Made by a program: the position numbers and the translations under genes
Part shown: piece by piece, positions 35,877 through 42,922 of the stretch
How positions within the stretch are numbered: the first letter of the stretch is position 1
Layout of the letters: every line of letters begins with the position of its first letter
Notes under the pieces: model-generated
The model's input: only the letters and a program-made list of their open reading frames with translations
Told to the model about the DNA's origin: nothing
The model's database searches: none
Assembly: GCF_021391535.1 (NCBI RefSeq)
Contig: NZ_CP090066.1
Span: forward strand, 757,501-821,500
Source of the DNA: Aurantimonas sp. HBX-1
GTDB taxonomy: Bacteria > Pseudomonadota > Alphaproteobacteria > Rhizobiales > Rhizobiaceae
Direction of reading: 5' to 3'
Length of the DNA stretch: 64,000 bases

Positions 35877-36640
35877 CCTGCCTCCCCGCGGCCGGCCTTG
35901 TAGGCCCGGCAGGCATCCGCGAAGGCGTGAAAGATCGCTGCCGAGGCCGCGTCGCTTTCCGCCCAGTATTCCGGATGCCACTGCACGCCGAGGGCAAAGC
36001 CCCTGGCTTCCTCGACCGACACCGCCTCGATCGTGCCGTCCTCGGCGGTCGCTTCGACGGCGAGGCCGGGCGCCAGGCGGTCGATCGCCTGGCGATGCAG
36101 CGAGTTCACCCGGATCTCGTCCGCACCGACGATCGCGGCCAGTTCGCCGCCTGCAGTGACCGCCACCTTGTGGCGGACGGCAAAACGCTCCCGCTGCTCC
36201 TCGTGCTTGATCGCCCGGTGGTCCATGCGGCCTTCGCCCTCCTGGATCTCGGTCGCAAGCGTGCCGCCGAGCGCCACGTTGAGCTCCTGATGGCCACGGC
36301 AGATGCACAGCAGCGGCAGCCCGCGGCGTATCGCACCCTTGATCAACGCCTCGGTGAGCCGGTCGCGCGCCGGGTCGAACGGCTCGTGCCCTTGGGTGGC
36401 GGCAACGCCGTAGCGGTCGGGATGCACGTTGGAGGCCGAGCCGGTCATCATCAGCCCATCCACGCGCGACAGCAGCGCCTCGACGTCGAACTCGTCGGCC
36501 AGCGCCGGCACGATGAGCGGGATGGCCCCCGCCACCCGGGTCAGCGCCTTGAGATAGGTGTCGGGGGTCGCGTGCCAGCGATAGTTCTCGAAATCCCGCA
36601 CGTCGGCTGGCACGGCGACAAGGATGGGATCGATGGTCAT
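35873..36640 (-). CDS. Gamma-glutamyl-gamma-aminobutyrate hydrolase family protein
   Basis: 255 residues from ATG 36640 (GGAA upstream; ATG 36670 is in frame but adds a short Thr/Gly stretch). Class I glutamine amidotransferase fold: the nucleophile Cys lies in PLLCICRGHQELNVALGG, the His-x-Glu pair in LGVQWHPEYWAES. This is the PuuD-type enzyme that splits gamma-Glu-GABA in putrescine degradation, or a close relative. It shares ATG/TGA overlap with the DCC gene. The putrescine context agrees with an ODC gene 5 kb away, but no other puu genes are present. Confidence 0.9.
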   Translation of the reverse strand: MTIDPILVAVPADVRDFENYRWHATPDTYLKALTRVAGAIPLIVPALADEFDVEALLSRVDGLMMTGSASNVHPDRYGVAATQGHEPFDPARDRLTEALIKGAIRRGLPLLCICRGHQELNVALGGTLATEIQEGEGRMDHRAIKHEEQRERFAVRHKVAVTAGGELAAIVGADEIRVNSLHRQAIDRLAPGLAVEATAEDGTIEAVSVEEARGFALGVQWHPEYWAESDAASAAIFHAFADACRAYKAGRGEAG

Positions 36641-36869
36641 GGCGGCGCTTCCGGTTGTCGTGCCCGCCAAATAGGCCCGCGCCGCCCGCTTGTCGACGCC
36701 GTCGGAGCGGCGTCGCGACCCCTGAGCGAGAGCTTCGGCGCAGGATTAGCCGGCCATGGATGCGGAACCATCTCACCGTTCGGTGATTGGCCCTAAGAGC
36801 CGGACGAGCCGGAGCGGCGATTCAATCGCGTGTCCGTCTGTCCCAGCGCGACACGAGGCAGGAAGTATC

Positions 36870-36944
36870 ATGAACAGTATCATCTATCTCATCGGCCTGA
36901 TCGTCGTGGTCCTCGCCGTCCTTTCACTCCTGGGACTCAGCTGA
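36870..36944 (+). CDS. 24-residue single-pass membrane peptide
   Basis: A complete small gene: ATG 36870 with AGGCAGGAAG upstream, then MNSIIYLIGLIVVVLAVLSL and three more residues (L, G, S with G before), then TGA. It is a single hydrophobic helix. Similar 24-residue peptides precede stress proteins in Rhizobiales (recognition by memory). It leads the membrane-stress operon, 12 bases before the next gene. Confidence 0.72.
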   Translation: MNSIIYLIGLIVVVLAVLSLLGLS

Positions 36945-36955
36945 GGAGACCGACA

Positions 36956-37759
36956 ATGTCAGACATCAACAAAGCAGCGCCCGACCGGGCGCGCGAAGAT
37001 CTGGATGCGGCGCGTAATCGCGCCGGCCAGGAAGCGGGCGCTGCCCGCGAGGAAGCCCGCAAGCTGGGCGACACCGTGCGCCAGCAGGCTGGCGATTTTG
37101 CCGGCAAGGCGAAAGAGCGTGTGTACGACGAAGCCGAGACCGGCAAGGAAACCGTCGCCGGTGGCCTCGACGATTTCGCCGCGGCTGTGCGGAAGGCTTC
37201 CGACGAACTCGGCGACCGCGACCAGTCGATGGCGTCGAAGCTCGTCCGGGAAGTCGCCGGCGGCCTCGAGGACGCATCGCGCAGCATTCACGGGCACAGC
37301 ATCGAGGACCTGACGCGCTCGGTGGCGAGCTTCGCCCGCCGTCGTCCGACCACGTTCCTCGTCGGTGCGGCTCTTGCCGGTGTCGCGCTGGGTCGTTTTG
37401 CCCGCGCATCAGGTGAGCACACCGCCCAGGATTATGGCGACGGCACGTCGTCGCAGGCGGGGCGGCCCGGATCGTCGGCCGGCGCCAGAGGATATGCCGC
37501 GACCTACGGCGACCAGCCGCGTCCGGTCGAGGGTGCCCACCCCGTGGGTGTCGATCCGGTGACTGGCAAGCCGCGTCATCAGGACCCAGCGGTCGGAACG
37601 ACGGCATCCAGGCCCGCGTCGAGCAACGTTTCTGGCGGCAGCGATCCGCTTGCCGGCAAGCCGCGCTACGAGGGTTCGACATCGGGAACGACTTCCACGT
37701 CGTCTACTTCGCCGTCGGGCATCACCCCCAAGACTCCCGGAGGCAGCAATGTCCGTTGA
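36956..37759 (+). CDS. Nutrient-deprivation-induced-type protein with Ala/Glu-rich repeats
   Basis: 267 residues. The N-terminal 100 residues are LEA-like, rich in Ala/Lys/Glu/Asp amphipathic repeats. A membrane segment of about 20 residues (TTFLVGAALAGVALGRFARA) follows near 128-148, and the C-terminal third is a Ser/Gly/Pro-rich tail with two copies of a D-P-x2-G-K-P-R unit. This resembles the rhizobial nutrient-deprivation-induced proteins. The last codons overlap the next gene by 11 bases. Confidence 0.72.
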   Translation: MSDINKAAPDRAREDLDAARNRAGQEAGAAREEARKLGDTVRQQAGDFAGKAKERVYDEAETGKETVAGGLDDFAAAVRKASDELGDRDQSMASKLVREVAGGLEDASRSIHGHSIEDLTRSVASFARRRPTTFLVGAALAGVALGRFARASGEHTAQDYGDGTSSQAGRPGSSAGARGYAATYGDQPRPVEGAHPVGVDPVTGKPRHQDPAVGTTASRPASSNVSGGSDPLAGKPRYEGSTSGTTSTSSTSPSGITPKTPGGSNVR

Positions 37760-38144
37760 ACCCCGCGAATCCCGCTCCGTCACCGACCTGATCACGGACC
37801 TGATCCGCGAGACCGGTGAACTCGTCCGGACCGAGAGCCGCCTCGTGCGCGCCGAGATCTCCGACAAGGTGCGGCAGGTCGAGATGGGTGGCGGCTCGCT
37901 TGCCGCCGGCGCCATCTGCCTGCTCGTCGCTCTGTTCGTCCTGGCGCAGGCCCTGATCGTCGCGCTCGGCAACGTCATCGGTGACGCCTGGGCCGCACTC
38001 CTCGTCGGGGTCGTGATTGCCGCCATCGGCATGGCGCTTCTCGCCAAGGGACGCCGCGACCTCGCCCCCAGCAACCTCATGCCCGACCGTTCGACCAACC
38101 AGTTGAACAAGGACGGCAAGCTCGTGAAGGAGCAGATCCGATGA
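37749..38144 (+). CDS. Phage-holin-family (DUF1469-like) membrane protein
   Basis: 131 residues. A charged N-terminal amphipathic region (TDLITDLIRETGELVRTESRLVRAEI) is followed by two hydrophobic helices (GGGSLAAGAICLLVALFVLAQALIVAL and AALLVGVVIAAIGMALLAKG). This is the pattern of the Phage_holin_3_6 proteins found in stress operons of Alphaproteobacteria, not a prophage gene. It overlaps both neighbours. Confidence 0.85.
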   Translation: MSVEPRESRSVTDLITDLIRETGELVRTESRLVRAEISDKVRQVEMGGGSLAAGAICLLVALFVLAQALIVALGNVIGDAWAALLVGVVIAAIGMALLAKGRRDLAPSNLMPDRSTNQLNKDGKLVKEQIR

Positions 38145-39235
38145 GCGACAACACAACCCGCCTCGAGCAGGAGGCCGAAACGCATCGGTCCAAGCTCGAC
38201 TCCACCCTCGACGAGCTGCGCGGCCGCCTGTCGGTCGGCCAGATCGTCGACGAACTCTCCGGCTATGTTCGCGAAGGCCAGGGTGCCGACGCCATGAACA
38301 ATTTCGGCCGTCAGGTTCGCGACAATCCGCTGGCGCTCGGCCTCGTCGGCGCGGGCCTCGCATGGCTCTTCCTCGGCGACGGCGTGCGGTCGGAAAGCCA
38401 CCGCCTGACCAAGCGCTACGGCGACTGGCGCGACGACCGGGAGTATGACGACTTCGAGGGCGCGTTCCCTGCCGGGTCGGCAGACGCCGGCGCCATGCCG
38501 CGCGGCGGTCGTCCGATGCCCGCCTATCCGCAGGGCGGCACGCCCCCGGTCGGCGGCGCGGCCTCGGCTTCGTCGACGAACGTCTCGAGCGGTAGCCACG
38601 GCTCCGTCGGCGGTTCCATCAAGTCGGGCGCTTCGAGCGCTTCCGGTGCTGTCGGTAGTGCCGCCGGCTCGGTGAAGAGCGGCGCGTCGAACCTTGCGTC
38701 GTCGGTTGGAGACGCGGCCAACCGCGCCGGCGGTGCTGCAAGCGACGCCGCCGGGTCGGCGACCGACGCCATGCGCCGTGCGTCCCATGATGCCAGCGAT
38801 GCCGCTCGCCATGCAGGCAGCGCCGCCTGGGAAGGCGCACGTCACGCCGGTCAGGGCGCCTATCGCACCGGCCGCCGCGCCCAGCGCACGGTGATCGATG
38901 CGATGCACGACGAGCCGCTGGTCTTCGGTGCCCTGGCACTGGCGATCGGTGCCGCGATCGGCGCGGCACTGCCGGCGACCCGTCGCGAGGACGAGTTGGT
39001 CGGCGGCATGCGCGACAAGGTGCGTGACGATGCCGTGGCCTATGGCCGCGACACGCTGCACCGCGCGGAACATGTCGCTGGCGCCGCCTACGAGGCAGCC
39101 AGCGAGGAAGCCGACGCCAAGGGCCTGAAGCCGGACACCAAGTCGGGCGAGACGCTTGCCGAGAAGGCGGGCAGCGTCGCCCGTGCTGCCGGCGAAGCGG
39201 CCAAGGACGACGCCAAGAAGCAGGATCTGACCTGA
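38141..39235 (+). CDS. DUF3618 domain-containing membrane protein
   Basis: 364 residues, ATGA overlap with the holin-like gene. The DUF3618 opening is TRLEQEAETHRSKLDSTLDELRGRLSVGQIVDEL. A hydrophobic helix (NPLALGLVGAGLAWLFLG) is near residue 66-84, then a Gly/Ser/Ala-rich low-complexity middle and a second helix (LVFGALALAIGAAIGAAL) near 266-283. The sequence forms a probable membrane anchor with long flexible parts. It ends the operon, with a strong terminator 26 bases later. Confidence 0.85.
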   Translation: MSDNTTRLEQEAETHRSKLDSTLDELRGRLSVGQIVDELSGYVREGQGADAMNNFGRQVRDNPLALGLVGAGLAWLFLGDGVRSESHRLTKRYGDWRDDREYDDFEGAFPAGSADAGAMPRGGRPMPAYPQGGTPPVGGAASASSTNVSSGSHGSVGGSIKSGASSASGAVGSAAGSVKSGASNLASSVGDAANRAGGAASDAAGSATDAMRRASHDASDAARHAGSAAWEGARHAGQGAYRTGRRAQRTVIDAMHDEPLVFGALALAIGAAIGAALPATRREDELVGGMRDKVRDDAVAYGRDTLHRAEHVAGAAYEAASEEADAKGLKPDTKSGETLAEKAGSVARAAGEAAKDDAKKQDLT

Positions 39236-39260
39236 TCCTTCTTCAGGTTCGGACATATCA

Positions 39261-39291
39261 GGCGGCGGTTCTTCGGGACCGCCGCCTTTTT
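39261..39291 (+). terminator. Intrinsic terminator of the membrane-stress operon
   Basis: GGCGGCGGT (39261-39269) pairs with ACCGCCGCC (39278-39286) around TCTTCGGG, then TTTTT (39287-39291). A strong rho-independent terminator directly behind the DUF3618 gene. Confidence 0.9.
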
Positions 39292-39449
39292 CTTGGCCGA
39301 AAGCCCCCGCGGCAAGCCGAGAGGCGGGCGCAAAACCCCGGCTTGCGTTTCGGAAGCGCCTGCGTAGGATCGCGCGCCAGACGGCGACCAAACTGCCGCA
39401 GTTACGCACGCCGCCCTCCGGGCGGCGCGTTCATTCCCGGGAGGCGACA

Positions 39450-40568
39450 ATGGACAGACGCAAATTCATCGGCGGTGCCGCCAAGGGCGCCATCGGCGCC
39501 GGCGCGCTCGGCATCGGCGCAGCGGGCCTTGCGGCCCCCGCCATCGCCCAGGATCGGCCAAAGGTCACTTGGCGCTGCACGTCCTCGTTCCCGAAGTCGG
39601 TGGACACGATCTATGGCGCTTCCGAACTCCTGACCCGCTATGTCCGCGAGGCGAGCGACGGCCAGTTCGAGATCCAGATGTTCGCCGCCGGCGAGATCGT
39701 GCCCGGGGGGCAGGCGCTCGACGCTGTGCAGAACGGCACGGTCGAGATGGCTCATACCGCCTCCTACTACTACGTCGGCAAGGACCCGGCCTTCGCCTTC
39801 GGCACCGCGGTTCCGTTCGGGCTGAACGCCCGCCAGCTCAACGCCTGGTTCTACGAAGGCGGCGGCAACGGCCTCTTGAACGAGTTCTACGGCAAGACTG
39901 GCGTCTATGGCCTGCCAGCCGGCAATACCGGCGCGCAGATGGGCGGCTGGTATCGGAAGGAAATCAACGGGCTCGAAGACCTCAAGGGCCTGAAGCTGCG
40001 GATCGCCGGGCTGGCGGGTCGTGTTGTCGAGAAGCTCGGCGTCGTGCCGCAGCAGATCCCGGCGGGCGACATCTACGCCGCGCTGGAGCGCGGCACGCTC
40101 GACGCCGTCGAGTTCGTCGGACCCTATGACGACGAGAAGCTCGGCTTCCACCAGGTCGCGAAGTACTATTACTATCCCGCCTGGTGGGAAGGCGGCGCGG
40201 CCCTGCACATGATGTTCAATCTCGAGAAGTGGAACTCGCTGCCGAAGGCCTACCAGGCGATGCTGGAGTCGGCATGCCAGGCAATCAACTGCTCGATGCT
40301 GGCCTCCTACGACTACCGCAACCCGATGGCGCTCAAGCGTCTCGCGGCGGCCGGCGCGCAGCTGCGCCCGTTCAGCCAGGAGATCATGCAGGCGAGCTTC
40401 GAGGCGGCCAACGAGGTGCATGCGGACATCTCCGCCACCAACGAGGAGTACAAGAAGCTCCTCGACAGCCAGAACGCCTTCAAGCGGGATGCCTATCTCT
40501 GGGCGCAGATCGCGGAATACAGCTTCGACACGTTCATGATGGTCCAGCAGCGCCAGAACGCGCTCTGA
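39450..40568 (+). CDS. TRAP transporter substrate-binding protein (DctP), copy 1
   Basis: 372 residues. A Tat-type signal peptide starts MDRRKFIGGAAKG and ends PAIAQ. The mature protein matches the 2-oxoacid-binding (TakP-like) DctP group: CTSSFPKSVDTIYGASELL, AAGEIVPGGQALDAV, YYYVGKDPAFAFGTAVPFG, GNTGAQMGGWYRKEI and GLKLRIAGLAGRV, whose Arg binds the carboxylate. It probably carries a 2-oxoacid to the DctQM permease at 42923-45525. It is about two thirds identical by eye to the next gene. Confidence 0.93.
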   Translation: MDRRKFIGGAAKGAIGAGALGIGAAGLAAPAIAQDRPKVTWRCTSSFPKSVDTIYGASELLTRYVREASDGQFEIQMFAAGEIVPGGQALDAVQNGTVEMAHTASYYYVGKDPAFAFGTAVPFGLNARQLNAWFYEGGGNGLLNEFYGKTGVYGLPAGNTGAQMGGWYRKEINGLEDLKGLKLRIAGLAGRVVEKLGVVPQQIPAGDIYAALERGTLDAVEFVGPYDDEKLGFHQVAKYYYYPAWWEGGAALHMMFNLEKWNSLPKAYQAMLESACQAINCSMLASYDYRNPMALKRLAAAGAQLRPFSQEIMQASFEAANEVHADISATNEEYKKLLDSQNAFKRDAYLWAQIAEYSFDTFMMVQQRQNAL

Positions 40569-40795
40569 CGCTCGCGGAAGCCGCTTCCCGCGGCTTCCGC
40601 TTCACCTCGGCCGCGCAAGGCGACCGCGTTGCAAAATGCGCCGGGATGCCTACGATCAGCCCGGGGCTCGCCGGTCATGCCGGCGGCTAGGGAGCCACGC
40701 ATTCGGGAGTCCCTCACGGGGTCCTGCAGCAAACCAGAATTTCAAATCGCCGCCGCCTGCTCCGAGACCGGGTGGGGCAAAGGGAGTCCGTCCTC

Positions 40796-41920
40796 ATGAA
40801 CCGCCGCAAGTTTATTCGTAACAGTGCCGTCGGCGCATTCGGCGTCGCCGGTGCCGGCGCGCTGGCAGCCCCGGCCATCGCCCAGTCGCTGCCGAAGGTG
40901 CAGTGGCGCTGCACCTCCTCCTTCCCGAAATCGCTCGACACGATCTATGGCGGCGCCGAGGATCTCGCCAAATACGTCCGCGAGGCGACCGACGGCAATT
41001 TCGACATCCAAGTCTTCGCCGCCGGCGAGATCGTCCCGGGCCTGCAGGCAGCCGACGCCGTCACCGATGGCACGGTCCAGATGTGCCACACGGCGTCCTA
41101 CTACTATGTCGGCAAGGATCCGACCTACGCGCTCGGCGCCACGGTGCCGTTCACGCTGAACGCCCGCGGGCTGCATGCCTGGCTCTATTACGGCGAGGGC
41201 ATCACGCTCCTCAACGAGTACTTCAACGGCCAGGGCCTGCAGTACATGCCGGGCGGCAACACCGGCACCCAGATGGGCGGCTGGTTCCGCAAGGAGATCA
41301 ACACGGTCGCCGACCTCAACGGCCTGAAGATGCGCATCGCGGGCCTGGCCGGCCAGGCGATGCAGAAGCTCGGCGTGGTGCCGCAGCAGATCGCCGGCGG
41401 CGACATCTATCCCTCGCTGGAAAAGGGCGTCATCGACGCCGCCGAGTGGATCGGACCTTACGACGACGAGAAGCTCGGCTTCGTGAAGGTCGCGCCGTAT
41501 TACTATTATCCGGGCTGGTGGGAGGGGAGCCTGGCGCTCTGCTTCTTCAGCAACAAGGCCGCGTACGACGCCCTGCCGGACGCCTACAAGAGCCTGCTCG
41601 CGACCGCGGCGCGCGCCTCGACGATCGAGATGCTCGCCGAGTACGACTACAAGAACCCGACGGCACTGAAGACGCTGGTCCAGCAGGGCGCGCAGCTGCG
41701 CCCGTTCAGCCAGGAGATCATGCAGGCGAGCTTCGACGCCACGCAGGAGGTCTATGCCGAGATCAACGGCCAGAACGCCGCCTTCAAGAAGATCTACGAC
41801 TCGATGGTGGCGTTCCGGAACGACACCTATCTCTGGCAGCAGGTCGGCGAATACACCTTCGACACCTTCATGATGATCAAGCAGCGCGAAGGCGCGCTGG
41901 TGCCGAACCAGGGCGGCTGA
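40796..41920 (+). CDS. TRAP transporter substrate-binding protein (DctP), copy 2
   Basis: 374 residues from ATG 40796 (a start 8 codons earlier is not needed). Tat-type signal MNRRKFIRNSAVG ends PAIAQ. It has the same ligand-binding landmarks as copy 1: CTSSFPKSLDTIYGGAEDL, AAGEIVPGLQAADAV, GNTGTQMGGWFRKEI, GLKMRIAGLAGQA and EWIGPYDDEKLG. The tandem pair arose by duplication; differences near the ligand pocket (for example the FVGPYD/WIGPYD change) suggest two substrates of one transporter. A strong terminator follows. Confidence 0.93.
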   Translation: MNRRKFIRNSAVGAFGVAGAGALAAPAIAQSLPKVQWRCTSSFPKSLDTIYGGAEDLAKYVREATDGNFDIQVFAAGEIVPGLQAADAVTDGTVQMCHTASYYYVGKDPTYALGATVPFTLNARGLHAWLYYGEGITLLNEYFNGQGLQYMPGGNTGTQMGGWFRKEINTVADLNGLKMRIAGLAGQAMQKLGVVPQQIAGGDIYPSLEKGVIDAAEWIGPYDDEKLGFVKVAPYYYYPGWWEGSLALCFFSNKAAYDALPDAYKSLLATAARASTIEMLAEYDYKNPTALKTLVQQGAQLRPFSQEIMQASFDATQEVYAEINGQNAAFKKIYDSMVAFRNDTYLWQQVGEYTFDTFMMIKQREGALVPNQGG

Positions 41921-41946
41921 GCCATCCTGCAGGCGAAGATGACGAA

Positions 41947-41975
41947 GGCCCGGGGCGGAAACGCCCCGGGCCTTT
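41947..41975 (+). terminator. Intrinsic terminator after DctP copy 2
   Basis: GGCCCGGGGCG (41947-41957) pairs perfectly with CGCCCCGGGCC (41962-41972) around a GAAA tetraloop, followed by TTT. Ends the DctP pair transcript. Confidence 0.88.
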
Positions 41976-42007
41976 CTCGTTGTCGCAAGGCTGGCCGGAA
42001 ACCTGCG

Positions 42008-42022
42008 TTAACCTTCCGTTAA
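42008..42022 (+). promoter_or_regulatory. CtrA binding box (TTAA-N7-TTAA)
   Basis: TTAA (42008-42011), seven bases (CCTTCCG), TTAA (42019-42022), continuing CCAT. This is a perfect match to the full CtrA consensus of Alphaproteobacteria. It lies 142 bases before the ParA-like gene, just past the DctP terminator, so it should control that gene in the cell cycle. Confidence 0.72.
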
Positions 42023-42164
42023 CCATAATTACCGAGACTTCGAGCCATGGGACGATGGACGGCGTCCTGCGTCGTCACGGGCGCAGCCTTCCGCCCCATT
42101 GCCCGCTCGGGCGGCAATCCGCCCGGCAGATTCACCGGCGCGATGCCCTTCGACGAGGCCGACC

Positions 42165-42869
42165 ATGCTTTCCGTCATTTCCGTTGGATCGCTCAAGGCT
42201 TCCGGCAGCGCCACCGTCGCGCTGACACTGGCGGGCGTCGCGGCGGCAGCCGACATTCCCGTGGCGCTGATCGACGCTGCCGGGCAGGGGGAGCTGGCCG
42301 GCTGGGCCGCCATGGGCGCGCAGCCGCGGCATCTGGAATACGTGCGGGCGGCCGACATTGCCGCCATCGAACGCGCCCTCCGCGGTGCGCGCCGCCACGG
42401 CGCGCTGGCGATCATCGACGCCGGCGAGGAAGAGGCGATCGTGCGCGCATCCGCGTCCCTTGCCGACCGCGCGCTGATCCCCGTTCGCTTCTCGCCGCTG
42501 TCCGCCTATTCCGCGCTGGTCACCGACCAGCTGCTGGCGGCGGATGCGCGTCGCGAAGGCAAGGCGGGCGATCGCTGCTTCGTCGCCAGCGCGATCACCA
42601 CCATCGGCAGCGGCGTCGCGCGAAGCATCGAGGCGATCATCGGCACCAGCGACACGGCGCGGCTGCCGGTCGGCCTATCGCAGTGCGCGGCGCACGCGGC
42701 CCCCTTCGTCCACGGCGGGACGATCTTCACGCTGGATGAAACCACCGTCGCAGGACTCGATCATGCGCGGGCGGAGGCGGCGAGCTTCGCGCATGCAGTC
42801 GGCATGCTGGGTGGAGTCGTCGTCTCGGTCCCGGCGCCAGGTTTCGACGCGCAGCGCCGGGCGGCCTGA
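42165..42869 (+). CDS. ParA/MinD-like protein with degenerate Walker A
   Basis: 234 residues from ATG 42165. The fold of ParA-type ATPases is recognisable: VISVGSLKASGSATVALTLAG in the P-loop position, VALIDAAGQGELAGWAAMG in place of the switch-II IDxDPQGxxxxW, LAIIDAGEE as strand 4, and ADRALIPVRFSPLSAY as the later ParA segment. The deviant Walker motif KGGxGKT is lost: no signature lysine and no GKT. It is therefore probably not an active ATPase. A CtrA box upstream suggests a cell-cycle or polarity role. Convergent with dctM. Confidence 0.72.
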   Translation: MLSVISVGSLKASGSATVALTLAGVAAAADIPVALIDAAGQGELAGWAAMGAQPRHLEYVRAADIAAIERALRGARRHGALAIIDAGEEEAIVRASASLADRALIPVRFSPLSAYSALVTDQLLAADARREGKAGDRCFVASAITTIGSGVARSIEAIIGTSDTARLPVGLSQCAAHAAPFVHGGTIFTLDETTVAGLDHARAEAASFAHAVGMLGGVVVSVPAPGFDAQRRAA

Positions 42870-42922
42870 TCCGCTTTCCCTGAAATCGCACCGGCCGCCC
42901 CGTCAGGCAGCCGGTCAGGTCG

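Noticed and set aside
36764..36788. GGAAC-N16-GATT as an EcfG promoter of the membrane-stress operon
   Set aside because: The -10 matches only half of CGTT; kept as a weak hint only.
37749..38144. Prophage remnant because of a holin-family gene
   Set aside because: No lysin, integrase or structural gene nearby; the family is common in chromosomal stress operons.
42165..42869. Plasmid partition locus
   Set aside because: No parB or parS repeats next to it, and the ATPase loop is missing.
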